A DNA stretch of 64,000 nt from Alphaproteobacteria bacterium (GTDB lineage Bacteria; Pseudomonadota; Alphaproteobacteria; Micavibrionales; Micavibrionaceae). The first letter of the stretch is position 1. Every line of letters begins with the position of its first letter. The stretch is taken from assembly GCA_002401695.1 (NCBI GenBank), contig NVTV01000003.1:124001-188000 (forward strand). Reading direction: 5' to 3'. Positions 45,121 to 54,297 of the stretch are shown here, in pieces. The notes under the pieces were generated by a model that was given only the letters and a program-made list of their open reading frames with translations, did no database searches and was not told where the DNA came from. The translations under genes were made by a program, and so were the position numbers.

Positions 45121-45684
45121 CTAAAATTTAACCTCGGGGGCTTTTTGAACGGCGACGGCTTCTGCTTCATCCAGTTCAAAGAACTCTTCTTTGCCAAAAC
45201 CAAACATATTTGCGACCAACACAGCAGGAAATTGTTGGGTTGAAGTATTATATTCCGCCGTTGCATTGTTGAAGAAACGACGCGCAGCGGCAATTTTGTT
45301 TTCAATATCGGATAATTCATCCATTAATTTTTGGAAATTCTGGTCTGCTTTCAGGTCAGGATAATCCTCCGCCACGGCCAGCAAGCTCATCAATGCGCCG
45401 CCAAGTACACCTTCCGCTGCAACGCGTTCACCGGTTGCGCCTTTGGCCGCGCCGACTTGCGCACGGGCATTTGTGACATTCTCGAACACTGATTTCTCAT
45501 GCGAAGCATAGCCTTTTACCGTTTCCACCAATTGCGGCACAAGGTTAAAACGCTGTTTCAGCTGTACATCAATATCGGAAAATGCGTTTTCCCGTGTTTG
45601 GCGTAATGCCACCAAACGGTTATAGAGCATGACGAACAGCCCTATGATTGCAGCAATAATTCCTAATCCGACCCATGAGTTCAT
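45121..45684 (-). CDS. LemA-family protein
   Basis: A 187-residue LemA protein: one N-terminal membrane anchor (residues 4-21), then a long helical domain with NRLVALRQTRENAFSDIDVQLKQR and ALMSLLAVAEDYPDLKADQNFQKL motifs. The ANMFGFGKEEFFELDEAEA region is the conserved C-terminal part. LemA proteins are anchored with the helical domain outside the cytoplasm. It lies directly upstream of the HtpX-like gene in a two-gene unit. Confidence 0.93.
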   Translation of the reverse strand: MNSWVGLGIIAAIIGLFVMLYNRLVALRQTRENAFSDIDVQLKQRFNLVPQLVETVKGYASHEKSVFENVTNARAQVGAAKGATGERVAAEGVLGGALMSLLAVAEDYPDLKADQNFQKLMDELSDIENKIAAARRFFNNATAEYNTSTQQFPAVLVANMFGFGKEEFFELDEAEAVAVQKAPEVKF

Positions 45685-45783
45685 AATTTATCCCTTTCAC
45701 TCTTGCATATGCTGCGCTATTTTATAGAGGAGAAGGCATTTTGTCTTCTGTTATTTTAACCTCTATGCCAAAGCCTTTGTTCC

Positions 45784-47055
45784 ATGCCTTTATTTACCTC
45801 TACCAGTTTTGCCAGTACAAGCGCGAGCGGAACAGATTGGCGTGACACATCCAAGAAAGTTTTAGAGCAACTGGAAAGTGTCAGACACAATCCTGATTCT
45901 TTTAATCTGGGGTTTCTTTATATCTCTGACCACTTGGCAGAGGATGCGACCAGCATATTCAATCTCTTTAAATCTGTTCTCAAAATAGACAACTGGGTTG
46001 GCTCTGTGGGGATGGGGGTTATTGGATGCGGTAAATCCTATATCGATATGCCTGCGATCTCTGCAATGGTGGGCAAATTCCCCGAAGACAGCTTTTGTGT
46101 TTTCCCCGCCGATGAGGATGCACAAGATAGCGAAGCAAGCTCCGATGATGATGCGGATGAATTATCGTTTCAAGAAAATATAAAGGCATGGCTGGCCAGC
46201 AACACGCCGATGTTAACCCTTGTCCATGGCGATCCGATGGCAATCCATGACCCGCAAACCTTTATGCGCGAACTGGAAAACACAACAAACAGCTTTCTGG
46301 TCGGTGGTTTAACCTCCTCACGCTCTAAACATTATCAAATTGCAAATGCCGTGCGTCATAACGCGGTCAGCGGGGTTTTCTTTGCCGACAGCGTGCCTGT
46401 TGCCACAACCCTTTCCCAAGGCTGCGCCCCGATCAGCGAGCTGCACACCATTACGAAATCCGATGAATTTACGATTTTAGAGCTGAATGACAGGCGCGCC
46501 CTGGATGTGTTTCAGGATGACTTGCGCGTTCTGGCCGCCAAAAAACTGGGCAAAAAGCCGGAGGAATTTATCGGTGACTTAAAATCTATGGAAGCCAGCG
46601 ACTATATCCCGAAAGAATTTAAAAGCCTGTTCAAAGGGCAAGTCCATGTCGCTCTGCCATTCTCGCAATCCGATCAAAAGGATTATATGGTGCGTAACAT
46701 CACCGGCATTGATCCGGATGAGGGCTCTATCTCGATTTCCGAAAATGTAATGACAGGTGGGCATATCACATTTGTTGAACGTGACGAGCAAAGCGTTGCC
46801 GCCGATTTATCACGAACATTAGTGACTTTGCGAAAACGTATTCAGGCAGAGCGCGGATGCTTTGAACCCAAAGCCGCACTATATGTTTCCTGCGTTGCAC
46901 GTGGGTTTTCTGAAAAGACCTCAAACTCCGAAGACGAGATGCATTTAATCAAGGATATTATAGGGGATATTCCGCTCACCGGATTTTATGCAGGCGGCGA
47001 AATCAATAACGCCCGTCTTTATGGATATACGGGCGTTCTGACATTATTTTTCTAG
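45784..47055 (+). CDS. FIST-domain sensory protein
   Basis: A 423-residue protein with the FIST_N domain (about residues 40-220; GFLYISDHLAEDATSIFNLFK and VGSVGMGVIGCG) and the FIST_C domain (about 240-400), ending in a GFYAGGEINNARLYGYTGVLTLFF segment typical of FIST proteins. FIST domains are predicted sensory modules that bind small ligands and often occur with signalling proteins. No kinase or cyclase is attached here. The N-terminal 30 residues are Ser/Thr-rich. Confidence 0.9.
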   Translation: MPLFTSTSFASTSASGTDWRDTSKKVLEQLESVRHNPDSFNLGFLYISDHLAEDATSIFNLFKSVLKIDNWVGSVGMGVIGCGKSYIDMPAISAMVGKFPEDSFCVFPADEDAQDSEASSDDDADELSFQENIKAWLASNTPMLTLVHGDPMAIHDPQTFMRELENTTNSFLVGGLTSSRSKHYQIANAVRHNAVSGVFFADSVPVATTLSQGCAPISELHTITKSDEFTILELNDRRALDVFQDDLRVLAAKKLGKKPEEFIGDLKSMEASDYIPKEFKSLFKGQVHVALPFSQSDQKDYMVRNITGIDPDEGSISISENVMTGGHITFVERDEQSVAADLSRTLVTLRKRIQAERGCFEPKAALYVSCVARGFSEKTSNSEDEMHLIKDIIGDIPLTGFYAGGEINNARLYGYTGVLTLFF

Positions 47056-47065
47056 AAAACTAAAT

Positions 47066-47617
47066 TTACATTTTAGGGGCTTCGGTTGTTACCTCTGCGC
47101 TGGCCGCTAGTTCAGATTCCAAATCTTGCGCTGCGCCTGCTGCCCTTCTTGCTTCCTCGTCCATCACTGCGCCCGTTGCTTTCATTTCCGCTTGAACACC
47201 CGCCGTTGTACGGTTTTCTCTTTCTTCCGTACCCAACACGCGACGTGTTGCAACTTCTGCAACGGCGATTTGAATACTTGCAACGCGCTCCAATGAAACC
47301 GCTTTTGCACCGGATTCATCTGCTGTTGCTGCGGCACTATGGCTTAGGACATGATGTGTTTGCGCGGCTGAATCATGTTGTTTAAAAGAGGTCTCGGTCT
47401 CACTGACAGAGGCCATCCCCTCTTCCGTTACTTGCGCAGCCATGTGATCATTCGCAAGTGATGCAGCGGTTAAACTATTCTCCGCTTCCCGTTCAGATGC
47501 ACCTACAAAACTGGCAATGGTACCATCATGCAAATTTTGAACAACCGTTTCGGTATTTGTGATTGTTCCAATAATGGATATTGTTGGATCTTCCGGTAGA
47601 ACTGCTGTTACAGACAT
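47066..47617 (-). CDS. Ala/Glu-rich helical hypothetical protein
   Basis: A 183-residue protein dominated by Ala, Glu, Thr and Val. It has no signal peptide. The chain from about residue 40 on looks like long amphipathic helices (ASEREAENSLTAASLANDH, EEARRAAGAAQDLESELAA) suggesting a coiled-coil or structural protein. Convergent with the FIST gene, with 10 bases between stops. No family is recognised; it is a candidate lineage-specific protein. Confidence 0.65.
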   Translation of the reverse strand: MSVTAVLPEDPTISIIGTITNTETVVQNLHDGTIASFVGASEREAENSLTAASLANDHMAAQVTEEGMASVSETETSFKQHDSAAQTHHVLSHSAAATADESGAKAVSLERVASIQIAVAEVATRRVLGTEERENRTTAGVQAEMKATGAVMDEEARRAAGAAQDLESELAASAEVTTEAPKM

Positions 47618-47652
47618 AATATCACCCTTTGTTTTTTCTTATCATTTGTATT

Positions 47653-47928
47653 TTACGGCATACGGCATGTAAATCTTACATATTCGCTTGCAATTAATTT
47701 ACCACCTTTAAAATAACCTATAGCACAGAATAATTGATTTTGCAGCTTATTGCAAATTTCTTCATGGACAACGCAATTGGGTTCCCACTCTTCATAATCC
47801 GGCTTAAACGTAAAAGTGACCGTGCCTGTTTGCCCATCTAAAACAACCTGATCAATCTCTTTTTCAAATTCGCCATGGCACGTTAAAACTGCATGCCCTT
47901 CAGGGGATACAAAAATCTCTATATTCAT
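47653..47928 (-). CDS. Small hypothetical protein, 91 residues
   Basis: A small beta-rich protein beginning MNIEIFVSPEGHAVLTCHGEFEKEIDQV (two M codons precede, at 47934 and 47928; the second is used). It has four Cys residues. The alternating strands DQVVLDGQTGTVTFTFKPDYEEW suggest a beta-sandwich fragment. No signal peptide is seen. The Ala-rich gene lies 36 bases downstream on the same strand. Function unknown. Confidence 0.6.
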   Translation of the reverse strand: MNIEIFVSPEGHAVLTCHGEFEKEIDQVVLDGQTGTVTFTFKPDYEEWEPNCVVHEEICNKLQNQLFCAIGYFKGGKLIASEYVRFTCRMP

Positions 47929-48004
47929 TTGCACATTTCACTCTTTCGATAATTGCCTATATGCTTTATCAATAGCGGATCGATAAGTAAAACGGAAAAC
48001 AACG

Positions 48005-49948
48005 ATGTGCGGGCTAACTGGTCTTTATACATTTGATCCCAGACCCAATCGTTCTGCCTTGCATCAAACCGTGCAACGCATGAACGAAGCGATTAAGGTG
48101 CGCGGCCCCGATAGTGGTGATGTCTGGCAAGATCCCGATATGCCCTTGGCTTTGGGGCATCGCAGGCTCTCCATTCTTGATCTTTCTCCTTTAGGACACC
48201 AGCCGATGGAATCCGCATCGGGGCGTTATATGATTGTCTATAACGGCGAGATATATAATTTCAAAGCCTTGCGTGCAGACCTTGAAGCGGCATTTAAACT
48301 CACCTTTCGCGGTGGCAGTGATACCGAAGTCCTCCTCCATGCTATCGAGAATTGGGGCGTTGAAAAGACACTCGCCAAAATTAATGGCATGTTTGCCTTC
48401 GCCCTTTGGGATCGCAAAGCCAAAGCGCTGTATCTGGCGCGTGACCGTATGGGCAAAAAACCGCTTTATGTTGGTTGGGCTGGCTCTACCCTTGTTTTCG
48501 GTTCGGAGCTTAAAGCACTCTGCGCCCATCCTGACTTTCGGCGTGATGTAGATCGCGCGTCCCTGACATCCTATATGCGCTTTGGGTATGTGCCTGCGCC
48601 GCTGTGTATTTACCAACAAGTCTGGCAATTGCCTGCGGGCAGTATGATGGCGCTGGATATGCGGATGCTGCGTGGTGGACAGGATTTAAAGCCCTTCATG
48701 GAAAGCTATTGGAGCCATAAAGACGCCCTGCTCGCGGCACGTGAAAATCCAATAGAAAACACAGATAATGTGGTCAGTGAATTCGAAGAGTTACTCACCA
48801 CGTGCGTGCAGGATCGCATGATTTCCGATGTCCCGCTCGGCGCGTTTTTATCGGGAGGTATTGATAGTTCAACCATTGTTGCGCTAATGCAAAAAAGTTC
48901 GGCAAGCCCCATAAAGACATACTCCATCGGCTTTGAAGAGGCAGGCTTTAACGAAGCCGAATATGCGAAGAAAGTGGCCGACCATATCGGCACCGATCAC
49001 CATGAACTCTATGTCAATGCAAAGGACGCGCTGGATGTGGTGGACGATTTACCCGTAATGTTTGACGAGCCCTTTGCCGATACCTCCGCAATTCCCACCT
49101 ATCTGGTCTCTAAATTCGCCCGTAAAGATGTCACTGTTGCCCTGTCGGGGGATGGCGGCGATGAAATGCTGGGCGGATATAACCGCCATATCTCCGCGCC
49201 CAAAGCATGGAACACAGTAAATAATATCCCTGCGAACCTGCGCAAACCTTTCGCACAAATGATCACATCCATCCCGCCATCCTTTTTGGATAAGCTGCGC
49301 CCTTCACGTCCACAGTTCGGCGCGCACATGCATAAATTCGCTTATATATTGGAAAAAACCTACGAAAGTGATGTGTATTTAAGTCTGGTCAGTCATTGGA
49401 AAACACCCAAGACCTTTGTGCAAGATGGTAAAGAAAACGTCATCCCTTTGGTTGATCCTGCCCTGCAAATCGAAGAACTTGGCTTTGCCGAAAGCATGAT
49501 GTATTGGGATACGCTATCCTATCTCAATGGTGATATCCTGACCAAAGTCGATCGCGCCAGTATGGCGGTAAGTTTAGAGGCGCGCGCGCCTTTGCTGGAT
49601 AAACGGATTTATGATTATGTCTGGCGATTGCCCATGGACGTTAAAATCCGTGATGGGCAGGGGAAATGGTTGTTGCGGCAGGTGTTAAAAAACCACGTCC
49701 CTGATGAACTGTTTGACCGCCCGAAGCAAGGCTTCAGCGTTCCAATCGCGGATTGGCTGCGCGGCGATTTGAAAGACTGGGCAGATGATTTACTTAATGA
49801 AAACCGTTTACGCAAGCAAGGTTTATTGAACTATATGACAATACGAACATTGTGGGATGAACATCAAAAAGGCCGCGGTAATCACGCGCAAAAACTCTGG
49901 ACGGTTTTGATGTTTCAGGCATGGCACAAACATTGGGTCGAGGTATGA
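48005..49948 (+). CDS. asnB: Asparagine synthase, glutamine-hydrolysing
   Basis: A 647-residue class II amidotransferase/synthetase. The mature N-terminus starts with the catalytic Cys2 (MCGLTGLY), the glutaminase domain continues to about residue 190 (LGHRRLSILDLSPLGHQPM; YNGEIYNF), and the synthetase domain has the ATP loop SGGIDSS near residue 287, followed by GDGGDEMLGGYNRH. In surface-glycan clusters such proteins often amidate sugars or peptides instead of making free Asn. Here it overlaps a glycosyltransferase gene by a 4-base ATGA, so a glycan role is plausible. Confidence 0.92.
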   Translation: MCGLTGLYTFDPRPNRSALHQTVQRMNEAIKVRGPDSGDVWQDPDMPLALGHRRLSILDLSPLGHQPMESASGRYMIVYNGEIYNFKALRADLEAAFKLTFRGGSDTEVLLHAIENWGVEKTLAKINGMFAFALWDRKAKALYLARDRMGKKPLYVGWAGSTLVFGSELKALCAHPDFRRDVDRASLTSYMRFGYVPAPLCIYQQVWQLPAGSMMALDMRMLRGGQDLKPFMESYWSHKDALLAARENPIENTDNVVSEFEELLTTCVQDRMISDVPLGAFLSGGIDSSTIVALMQKSSASPIKTYSIGFEEAGFNEAEYAKKVADHIGTDHHELYVNAKDALDVVDDLPVMFDEPFADTSAIPTYLVSKFARKDVTVALSGDGGDEMLGGYNRHISAPKAWNTVNNIPANLRKPFAQMITSIPPSFLDKLRPSRPQFGAHMHKFAYILEKTYESDVYLSLVSHWKTPKTFVQDGKENVIPLVDPALQIEELGFAESMMYWDTLSYLNGDILTKVDRASMAVSLEARAPLLDKRIYDYVWRLPMDVKIRDGQGKWLLRQVLKNHVPDELFDRPKQGFSVPIADWLRGDLKDWADDLLNENRLRKQGLLNYMTIRTLWDEHQKGRGNHAQKLWTVLMFQAWHKHWVEV

Positions 49949-51057
49949 CAAAGATCCTATATATATTTGAATCCGGTGATTGGGACAGCCGCATGGCTGT
50001 TGCGCATGGTGCGCGTGAAAAAGGGTTTGAAATTGTCATTGGTCTGATGAACGGCGATGAAGAAGCCACGAAACGTGCGCCGGAATTCAAAATCATCCCC
50101 CTCAAGAAATCAGGCAATCGCTTTGGGATATTATCATCCCTACAGATCGTTCGGGATATAAATGCACTGATTAAGCAAGAAAACCCCGATATCATTCACG
50201 CCGTTACCTTGAAATACGGTTTTATGACGGGTATTGCCTCAGTTTTTATCAAAAATACACGAAAAATCTATACTTTAGCGGGTTTAGGCTATCTTTTTCG
50301 CAGTGACGATCCAAAATCGACACTATTGCGCTTTATATTGCGCCCTTTGCTGACTTTTATATTAAAACGCCCGAATACGACGCTGATTTTTCAAAATGCC
50401 GATGATTTGGATTTAATGATCGATAAGAAATACGCGCGCGCAGAACATTCTATTTTAATCCGCGGGTCGGGTGTTTATCTGGACAGGTTTACGCCAACGC
50501 ATAATGATTCAGAATCCCCCATCGTCTTAATGCCAACCCGCTTGGTGCATGAAAAAGGTGTTGCGATTTTTATCGAGGCGGCGCGCATTTTAAAAGCACG
50601 CGGCGTTAAGGCGCATTTCCAAATTGCCGGCGGCGAAACTAAACATAACCCAAAGGCGATATCCCGCGCACAAATGTTAGAAATGGTCAATGACGGCGCG
50701 GTTGAGTGGTTGGGACGGGTCAGTGATATGCCTGCGCTGCTCGCCCAAGCAAGCCTGATTGTTTATCCTTCTTATTATGGTGAAGGTATCCCGCGCGTTC
50801 TTTTAGAGGCCTGCGCCGCAGGTCGCGCCATTATAACCACAGACCATGCGGGTTGCCGTGAAGCGGTAGAGCACAGGGTGAATGGCTTGCTCGTCCCTGT
50901 TAAAGATATACTGGCCACCGCGCAGGCTATGGAACATATATTAAGCCACGCCGATGAACGCCGCGCCATGGAAATACAAAGCCGCAAACGCGCCGAAGAT
51001 CAATTCGACATCCACTCTATTGTTGACCAAACCGTGCGCGTCTATGACAAAACATAA
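49945..51057 (+). CDS. GT-B (family 4) glycosyltransferase
   Basis: A 370-residue glycosyltransferase with the family 4 layout. The N-terminal domain begins MTKILYIFESGDWDSR, and the C-terminal domain has PTRLVHEKGVAIFIEA, IAGGE and the ExxxE segment VYPSYYGEGIPRVLLEACAAGRAIITTDHAGCREAV. It probably transfers a sugar to a lipid-linked or surface glycan. It overlaps the asnB stop (ATGA), suggesting co-translation. Confidence 0.9.
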   Translation: MTKILYIFESGDWDSRMAVAHGAREKGFEIVIGLMNGDEEATKRAPEFKIIPLKKSGNRFGILSSLQIVRDINALIKQENPDIIHAVTLKYGFMTGIASVFIKNTRKIYTLAGLGYLFRSDDPKSTLLRFILRPLLTFILKRPNTTLIFQNADDLDLMIDKKYARAEHSILIRGSGVYLDRFTPTHNDSESPIVLMPTRLVHEKGVAIFIEAARILKARGVKAHFQIAGGETKHNPKAISRAQMLEMVNDGAVEWLGRVSDMPALLAQASLIVYPSYYGEGIPRVLLEACAAGRAIITTDHAGCREAVEHRVNGLLVPVKDILATAQAMEHILSHADERRAMEIQSRKRAEDQFDIHSIVDQTVRVYDKT

Positions 51058-51140
51058 ACACATGATGATATAAAGTTTGATTTCTCTCGTCTTTTTTCTA
51101 TATGATTATCCTTACATAAAAAGAAAAGAGACTTAAAAGC

Positions 51141-51725
51141 ATGGCGAGCAAAGAACAAAACCATTATCTGACAGGAAAACTTCTGATTGCTATGCCGGAA
51201 ATGGGTGATCCGCGTTTTCACCGCGCAGTAATTTTTGTTTGCGCGCATGATGAAGAAGGCGCGATGGGTTTGGTTATTAATCACGCCATGCAAAACGTTG
51301 AATTTACCGATTTAATTAAACAGCTCAAATTCGAATCTGATATCAAAGTTAATTTCGAAGCCATGGATTTACCTGTTATGTGCGGCGGGCCTGTTGAATC
51401 GGCGCGCGGCTTTCTTCTGCATTCCTCTGATTTTATGCGCGACGATACAATGAGCGTCGGAAAAACCTATGGCGTTACCGGAACCGTTGATGCCTTAAAA
51501 GACATTGCCTGCGGAAAAGGGCCTAACGATCTCCTCTTTATTTTGGGGTATGCCGGATGGGACGCGGGGCAACTTGATATAGAAATACAGCAAAATGCAT
51601 GGCTGGTGGTTGATCCTGATCCTGCGCTTATTTTCGAAGGCGCACCGGAAGATAAATGGACACGCGCCGTCGGTAAACTCGGCATTGATCCGGGCATGCT
51701 TTCCAGCGTTGCAGGCAATGCTTAA
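51141..51725 (+). CDS. YqgE/AlgH-family protein (UPF0301)
   Basis: A 194-residue UPF0301 protein of normal length. Conserved segments include LTGKLLIAMPEMGDPRFHRAVIFVCAHDEEGAMGLVINHAM, CGGPVESARGFLLHSSDF and LLFILGYAGWDAGQLDIEIQQNAWL. Function is unsettled; it is linked to transcriptional regulation in Pseudomonas (AlgH). It converges on the M16 peptidase gene, with the stops adjacent. Confidence 0.94.
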   Translation: MASKEQNHYLTGKLLIAMPEMGDPRFHRAVIFVCAHDEEGAMGLVINHAMQNVEFTDLIKQLKFESDIKVNFEAMDLPVMCGGPVESARGFLLHSSDFMRDDTMSVGKTYGVTGTVDALKDIACGKGPNDLLFILGYAGWDAGQLDIEIQQNAWLVVDPDPALIFEGAPEDKWTRAVGKLGIDPGMLSSVAGNA

Positions 51726-52988
51726 CTAAGCCGCCAGACGCTCTTTAATTTTATCGAAACTTTCCAAAGCCCCTAATGGCCCCAGCGCAGCGAGTGTTGG
51801 CGCGGAGGTAAATATCGTCCCCGCAACTTTTTCCAAGGCCTTAATATTCACCGCATCAATGCGCTCTATTATATCCTCGGGAGAGCGGATAGAGCCACGC
51901 AATAATATCGCCTTGGCATTTTGATCGGCGCGACTCATCATCGATTCGCGGGCAATCAGGATGGACGAGCGAAGCTGCGCTTTGGCACGAGAAAGCTCTC
52001 CTTGTGTAATGGTAGAGCCGATTTTCTTCACTTCATCACAAACCACAGGGATTAATTCCGGCAATTTATCCGGCCCCGTTCCTGCGTAAATGCCGAACTG
52101 ACCGCCATCAGAATGCGCGGAATGGAAACTGTAGATCGAATAAACAAGGCCGCGTTTTTCGCGCACCTCTTGAAACAAACGTGAAGACATTCCCCCGCCC
52201 ATCAACGTCGCCAAGGTCTGCGCGGCGTAGTAATCATCACTGACACGCGATACACCATTAAAGCCCAAAATAACGTGGCTTTGTTCCAGATCGCGGGATT
52301 CTCTATGCTCGCCGCCCTGATAGCTTGTCGGGGTTTTCGCCTGTTCCTGATCATCAGGCAAAGCATTAAATTTATCCTCGATTTGCTGAATAAAGCTATC
52401 GTGATCGATATTCCCACTGGCACAGATTACCATGCGTGAAGGCGTATAAAGCTGTTTCGTGAAATCCATCAAAGTTTCGCGGCTCATATTCTCTATAATC
52501 TGATTTGTACCCAGAATAGGCGCGCCGAAAGATTGCTTCGGATAGGCGGTTTCGAAATAATTATCAAAGATAATATCATCGGGCGTATCATGGCACATGC
52601 CAATTTCCTGCAAGATAACGTTACGCTCGCGCTCGACCTCGTCCTCGGGCATTGTTGAATGCTGCACGATGTCTGACAGCACATCCAAGGCCAACGGCAA
52701 ATCATCCTTCAACAGATGAATGTGATAACTGGTGAGTTCGCGGCTGGTATAGGCATTAATATGCCCACCGACATTCTCGATCACTTGCGCGATGTCCAAC
52801 GCGTTACGCGTCTTCGTGCCTTTGAACAACATATGTTCAACCATATGCGCCGTGCCGTTATGGATTAAATCTTCATTGCGTGTCCCAACACCGATCCAAA
52901 CGCCGACAGCGACGCTTTCCACCGATGCCACGCTATCTGTTACGACGCGCAAACCATTTGATAATTTTGTAATTTTAAGAGATGTCAT
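51726..52988 (-). CDS. M16-family zinc peptidase (processing-peptidase-like)
   Basis: A 420-residue M16 peptidase. The inverted zinc motif HMVEH lies at residues 48-52 of the chosen protein (HxxEH), and the ligand Glu about 77 residues on lies near ERERNVILQEIG. The second half (GGGMSSRLFQEVREKRGLVYSIYSFHS) is the conserved non-catalytic-like region of the beta-MPP group. The frame is open for 46 more codons upstream, but MTSLKITKLSNGLRVV is the family start. Alphaproteobacterial members are related to the ancestor of mitochondrial processing peptidase. Confidence 0.93.
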   Translation of the reverse strand: MTSLKITKLSNGLRVVTDSVASVESVAVGVWIGVGTRNEDLIHNGTAHMVEHMLFKGTKTRNALDIAQVIENVGGHINAYTSRELTSYHIHLLKDDLPLALDVLSDIVQHSTMPEDEVERERNVILQEIGMCHDTPDDIIFDNYFETAYPKQSFGAPILGTNQIIENMSRETLMDFTKQLYTPSRMVICASGNIDHDSFIQQIEDKFNALPDDQEQAKTPTSYQGGEHRESRDLEQSHVILGFNGVSRVSDDYYAAQTLATLMGGGMSSRLFQEVREKRGLVYSIYSFHSAHSDGGQFGIYAGTGPDKLPELIPVVCDEVKKIGSTITQGELSRAKAQLRSSILIARESMMSRADQNAKAILLRGSIRSPEDIIERIDAVNIKALEKVAGTIFTSAPTLAALGPLGALESFDKIKERLAA

Positions 52989-53098
52989 CACGCATTCATA
53001 CAAACAAATCAGTAAAAAAACAACAGTTGTTTGATGATTAATGATCGCGCACTTAACGGGGAGTAGGCAAAGCCCACCCAATACGATATAAGGCACAC

Positions 53099-54295
53099 AT
53101 GTCAAAAGAGATTCAAGAAACATCATTCAGGGAATTTGTCGCGCTTATGGCGTTGCTGATTTCGTTGACGGCATTATCCATTGATACGATGCTGCCTGCT
53201 CTGCCCTTAATCGGTGCGGATTTGGGCGCTACGGGTGATAACACCAAGCAATATATTGTGGGATTTTTATTTTTGGGCTTCACCTTCGGGCAAATGTTTT
53301 ACGGCCCGATGTCCGACAGTTTCGGGCGTAAGCATTCCATCTATATCGGCATCACCATCTTTATCTGCGGCAGTATCATCAGCATGATCGCGCAGAATTT
53401 CTCTATCATGTTGATGGGGCGATTGCTGCAAGGGCTGGGCGTCGCCGCGCCGCGGGTTATCAGCACCGCGATGATTCGCGATAAATATAAAGGGCGCGAT
53501 ATGGCGCGGGTTATGTCCTTTATTATGTCGATCTTTATTCTTGTGCCTGCCATCGCCCCGACATTGGGGCAAGCCATCCTGATGGTTTCAAACTGGCGGA
53601 TGATCTTTGCCGTGTTGCTGTGTATTGCGCTGATTATTATGGTTTGGGTTTATTTCAGATTGCCCGAAACATTGCCGCAAGCGAAACGCCTGCCCTTTAA
53701 TTTAACAACGATTAAGCAGGGTGTTCGCGAGGTTATTAAACACAGAATAACCTTTGGCTATACGATTTGTACGGGGCTTATTTTTGCGATGCTGATCGGA
53801 TATTTAACCTCCGCGCAACAGATCTTTCAGGAATATTATAACGCAGCAGATATGTTTCCTCTGTATTTCGGCGTGATTGCCTTGTCTTTGGGCGTTGCAT
53901 CTTTATTAAACTCTCATCTCGTAAAGCGCATCGGCATGCACCGGATTTGCCATTATTCTCTGCTGGCTATGATTGTGATATCAGGAATATTCGCGGCGCT
54001 CTTTTTAAGCAGCGCACAGCAAGTGCCACTCTGGCAATTCGTGACCTACGCCATGACCACATTCTTTTTCCTCGGGCTTTTATTCGGCAATTTAAACGCC
54101 ATAGCAATGGAGCCTATGGGGCATATCGCGGGTGTTGCCTCAGCAACCATTGGCGTTATATCGTCTGCGCTGTCTCTTGCTCTCGGCACAATCATCGGCC
54201 AGCTTTACAGTGGCACGCCGTTACCCGTTATCCTCGGATTTTTAGTCTTGAGCAGCGCAACGTTCTTGCTGCAACTGTGGCTTAACAAGGCATAG
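53099..54295 (+). CDS. MFS drug-efflux transporter (Bcr/CflA type)
   Basis: A 398-residue transporter with twelve predicted membrane segments. The motif A-like loop GFLFLGFTFGQMFYGPMSDSFGRK between helices 2 and 3 and the Bcr/CflA-like LLMGRLLQGLGVAAPRVISTAMIRD segment place it in the drug:proton antiporter-1 family. The substrate is unknown. It is divergent from the M16 peptidase gene (about 110 bases). Confidence 0.9.
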   Translation: MSKEIQETSFREFVALMALLISLTALSIDTMLPALPLIGADLGATGDNTKQYIVGFLFLGFTFGQMFYGPMSDSFGRKHSIYIGITIFICGSIISMIAQNFSIMLMGRLLQGLGVAAPRVISTAMIRDKYKGRDMARVMSFIMSIFILVPAIAPTLGQAILMVSNWRMIFAVLLCIALIIMVWVYFRLPETLPQAKRLPFNLTTIKQGVREVIKHRITFGYTICTGLIFAMLIGYLTSAQQIFQEYYNAADMFPLYFGVIALSLGVASLLNSHLVKRIGMHRICHYSLLAMIVISGIFAALFLSSAQQVPLWQFVTYAMTTFFFLGLLFGNLNAIAMEPMGHIAGVASATIGVISSALSLALGTIIGQLYSGTPLPVILGFLVLSSATFLLQLWLNKA

Positions 54296-54297
54296 CC

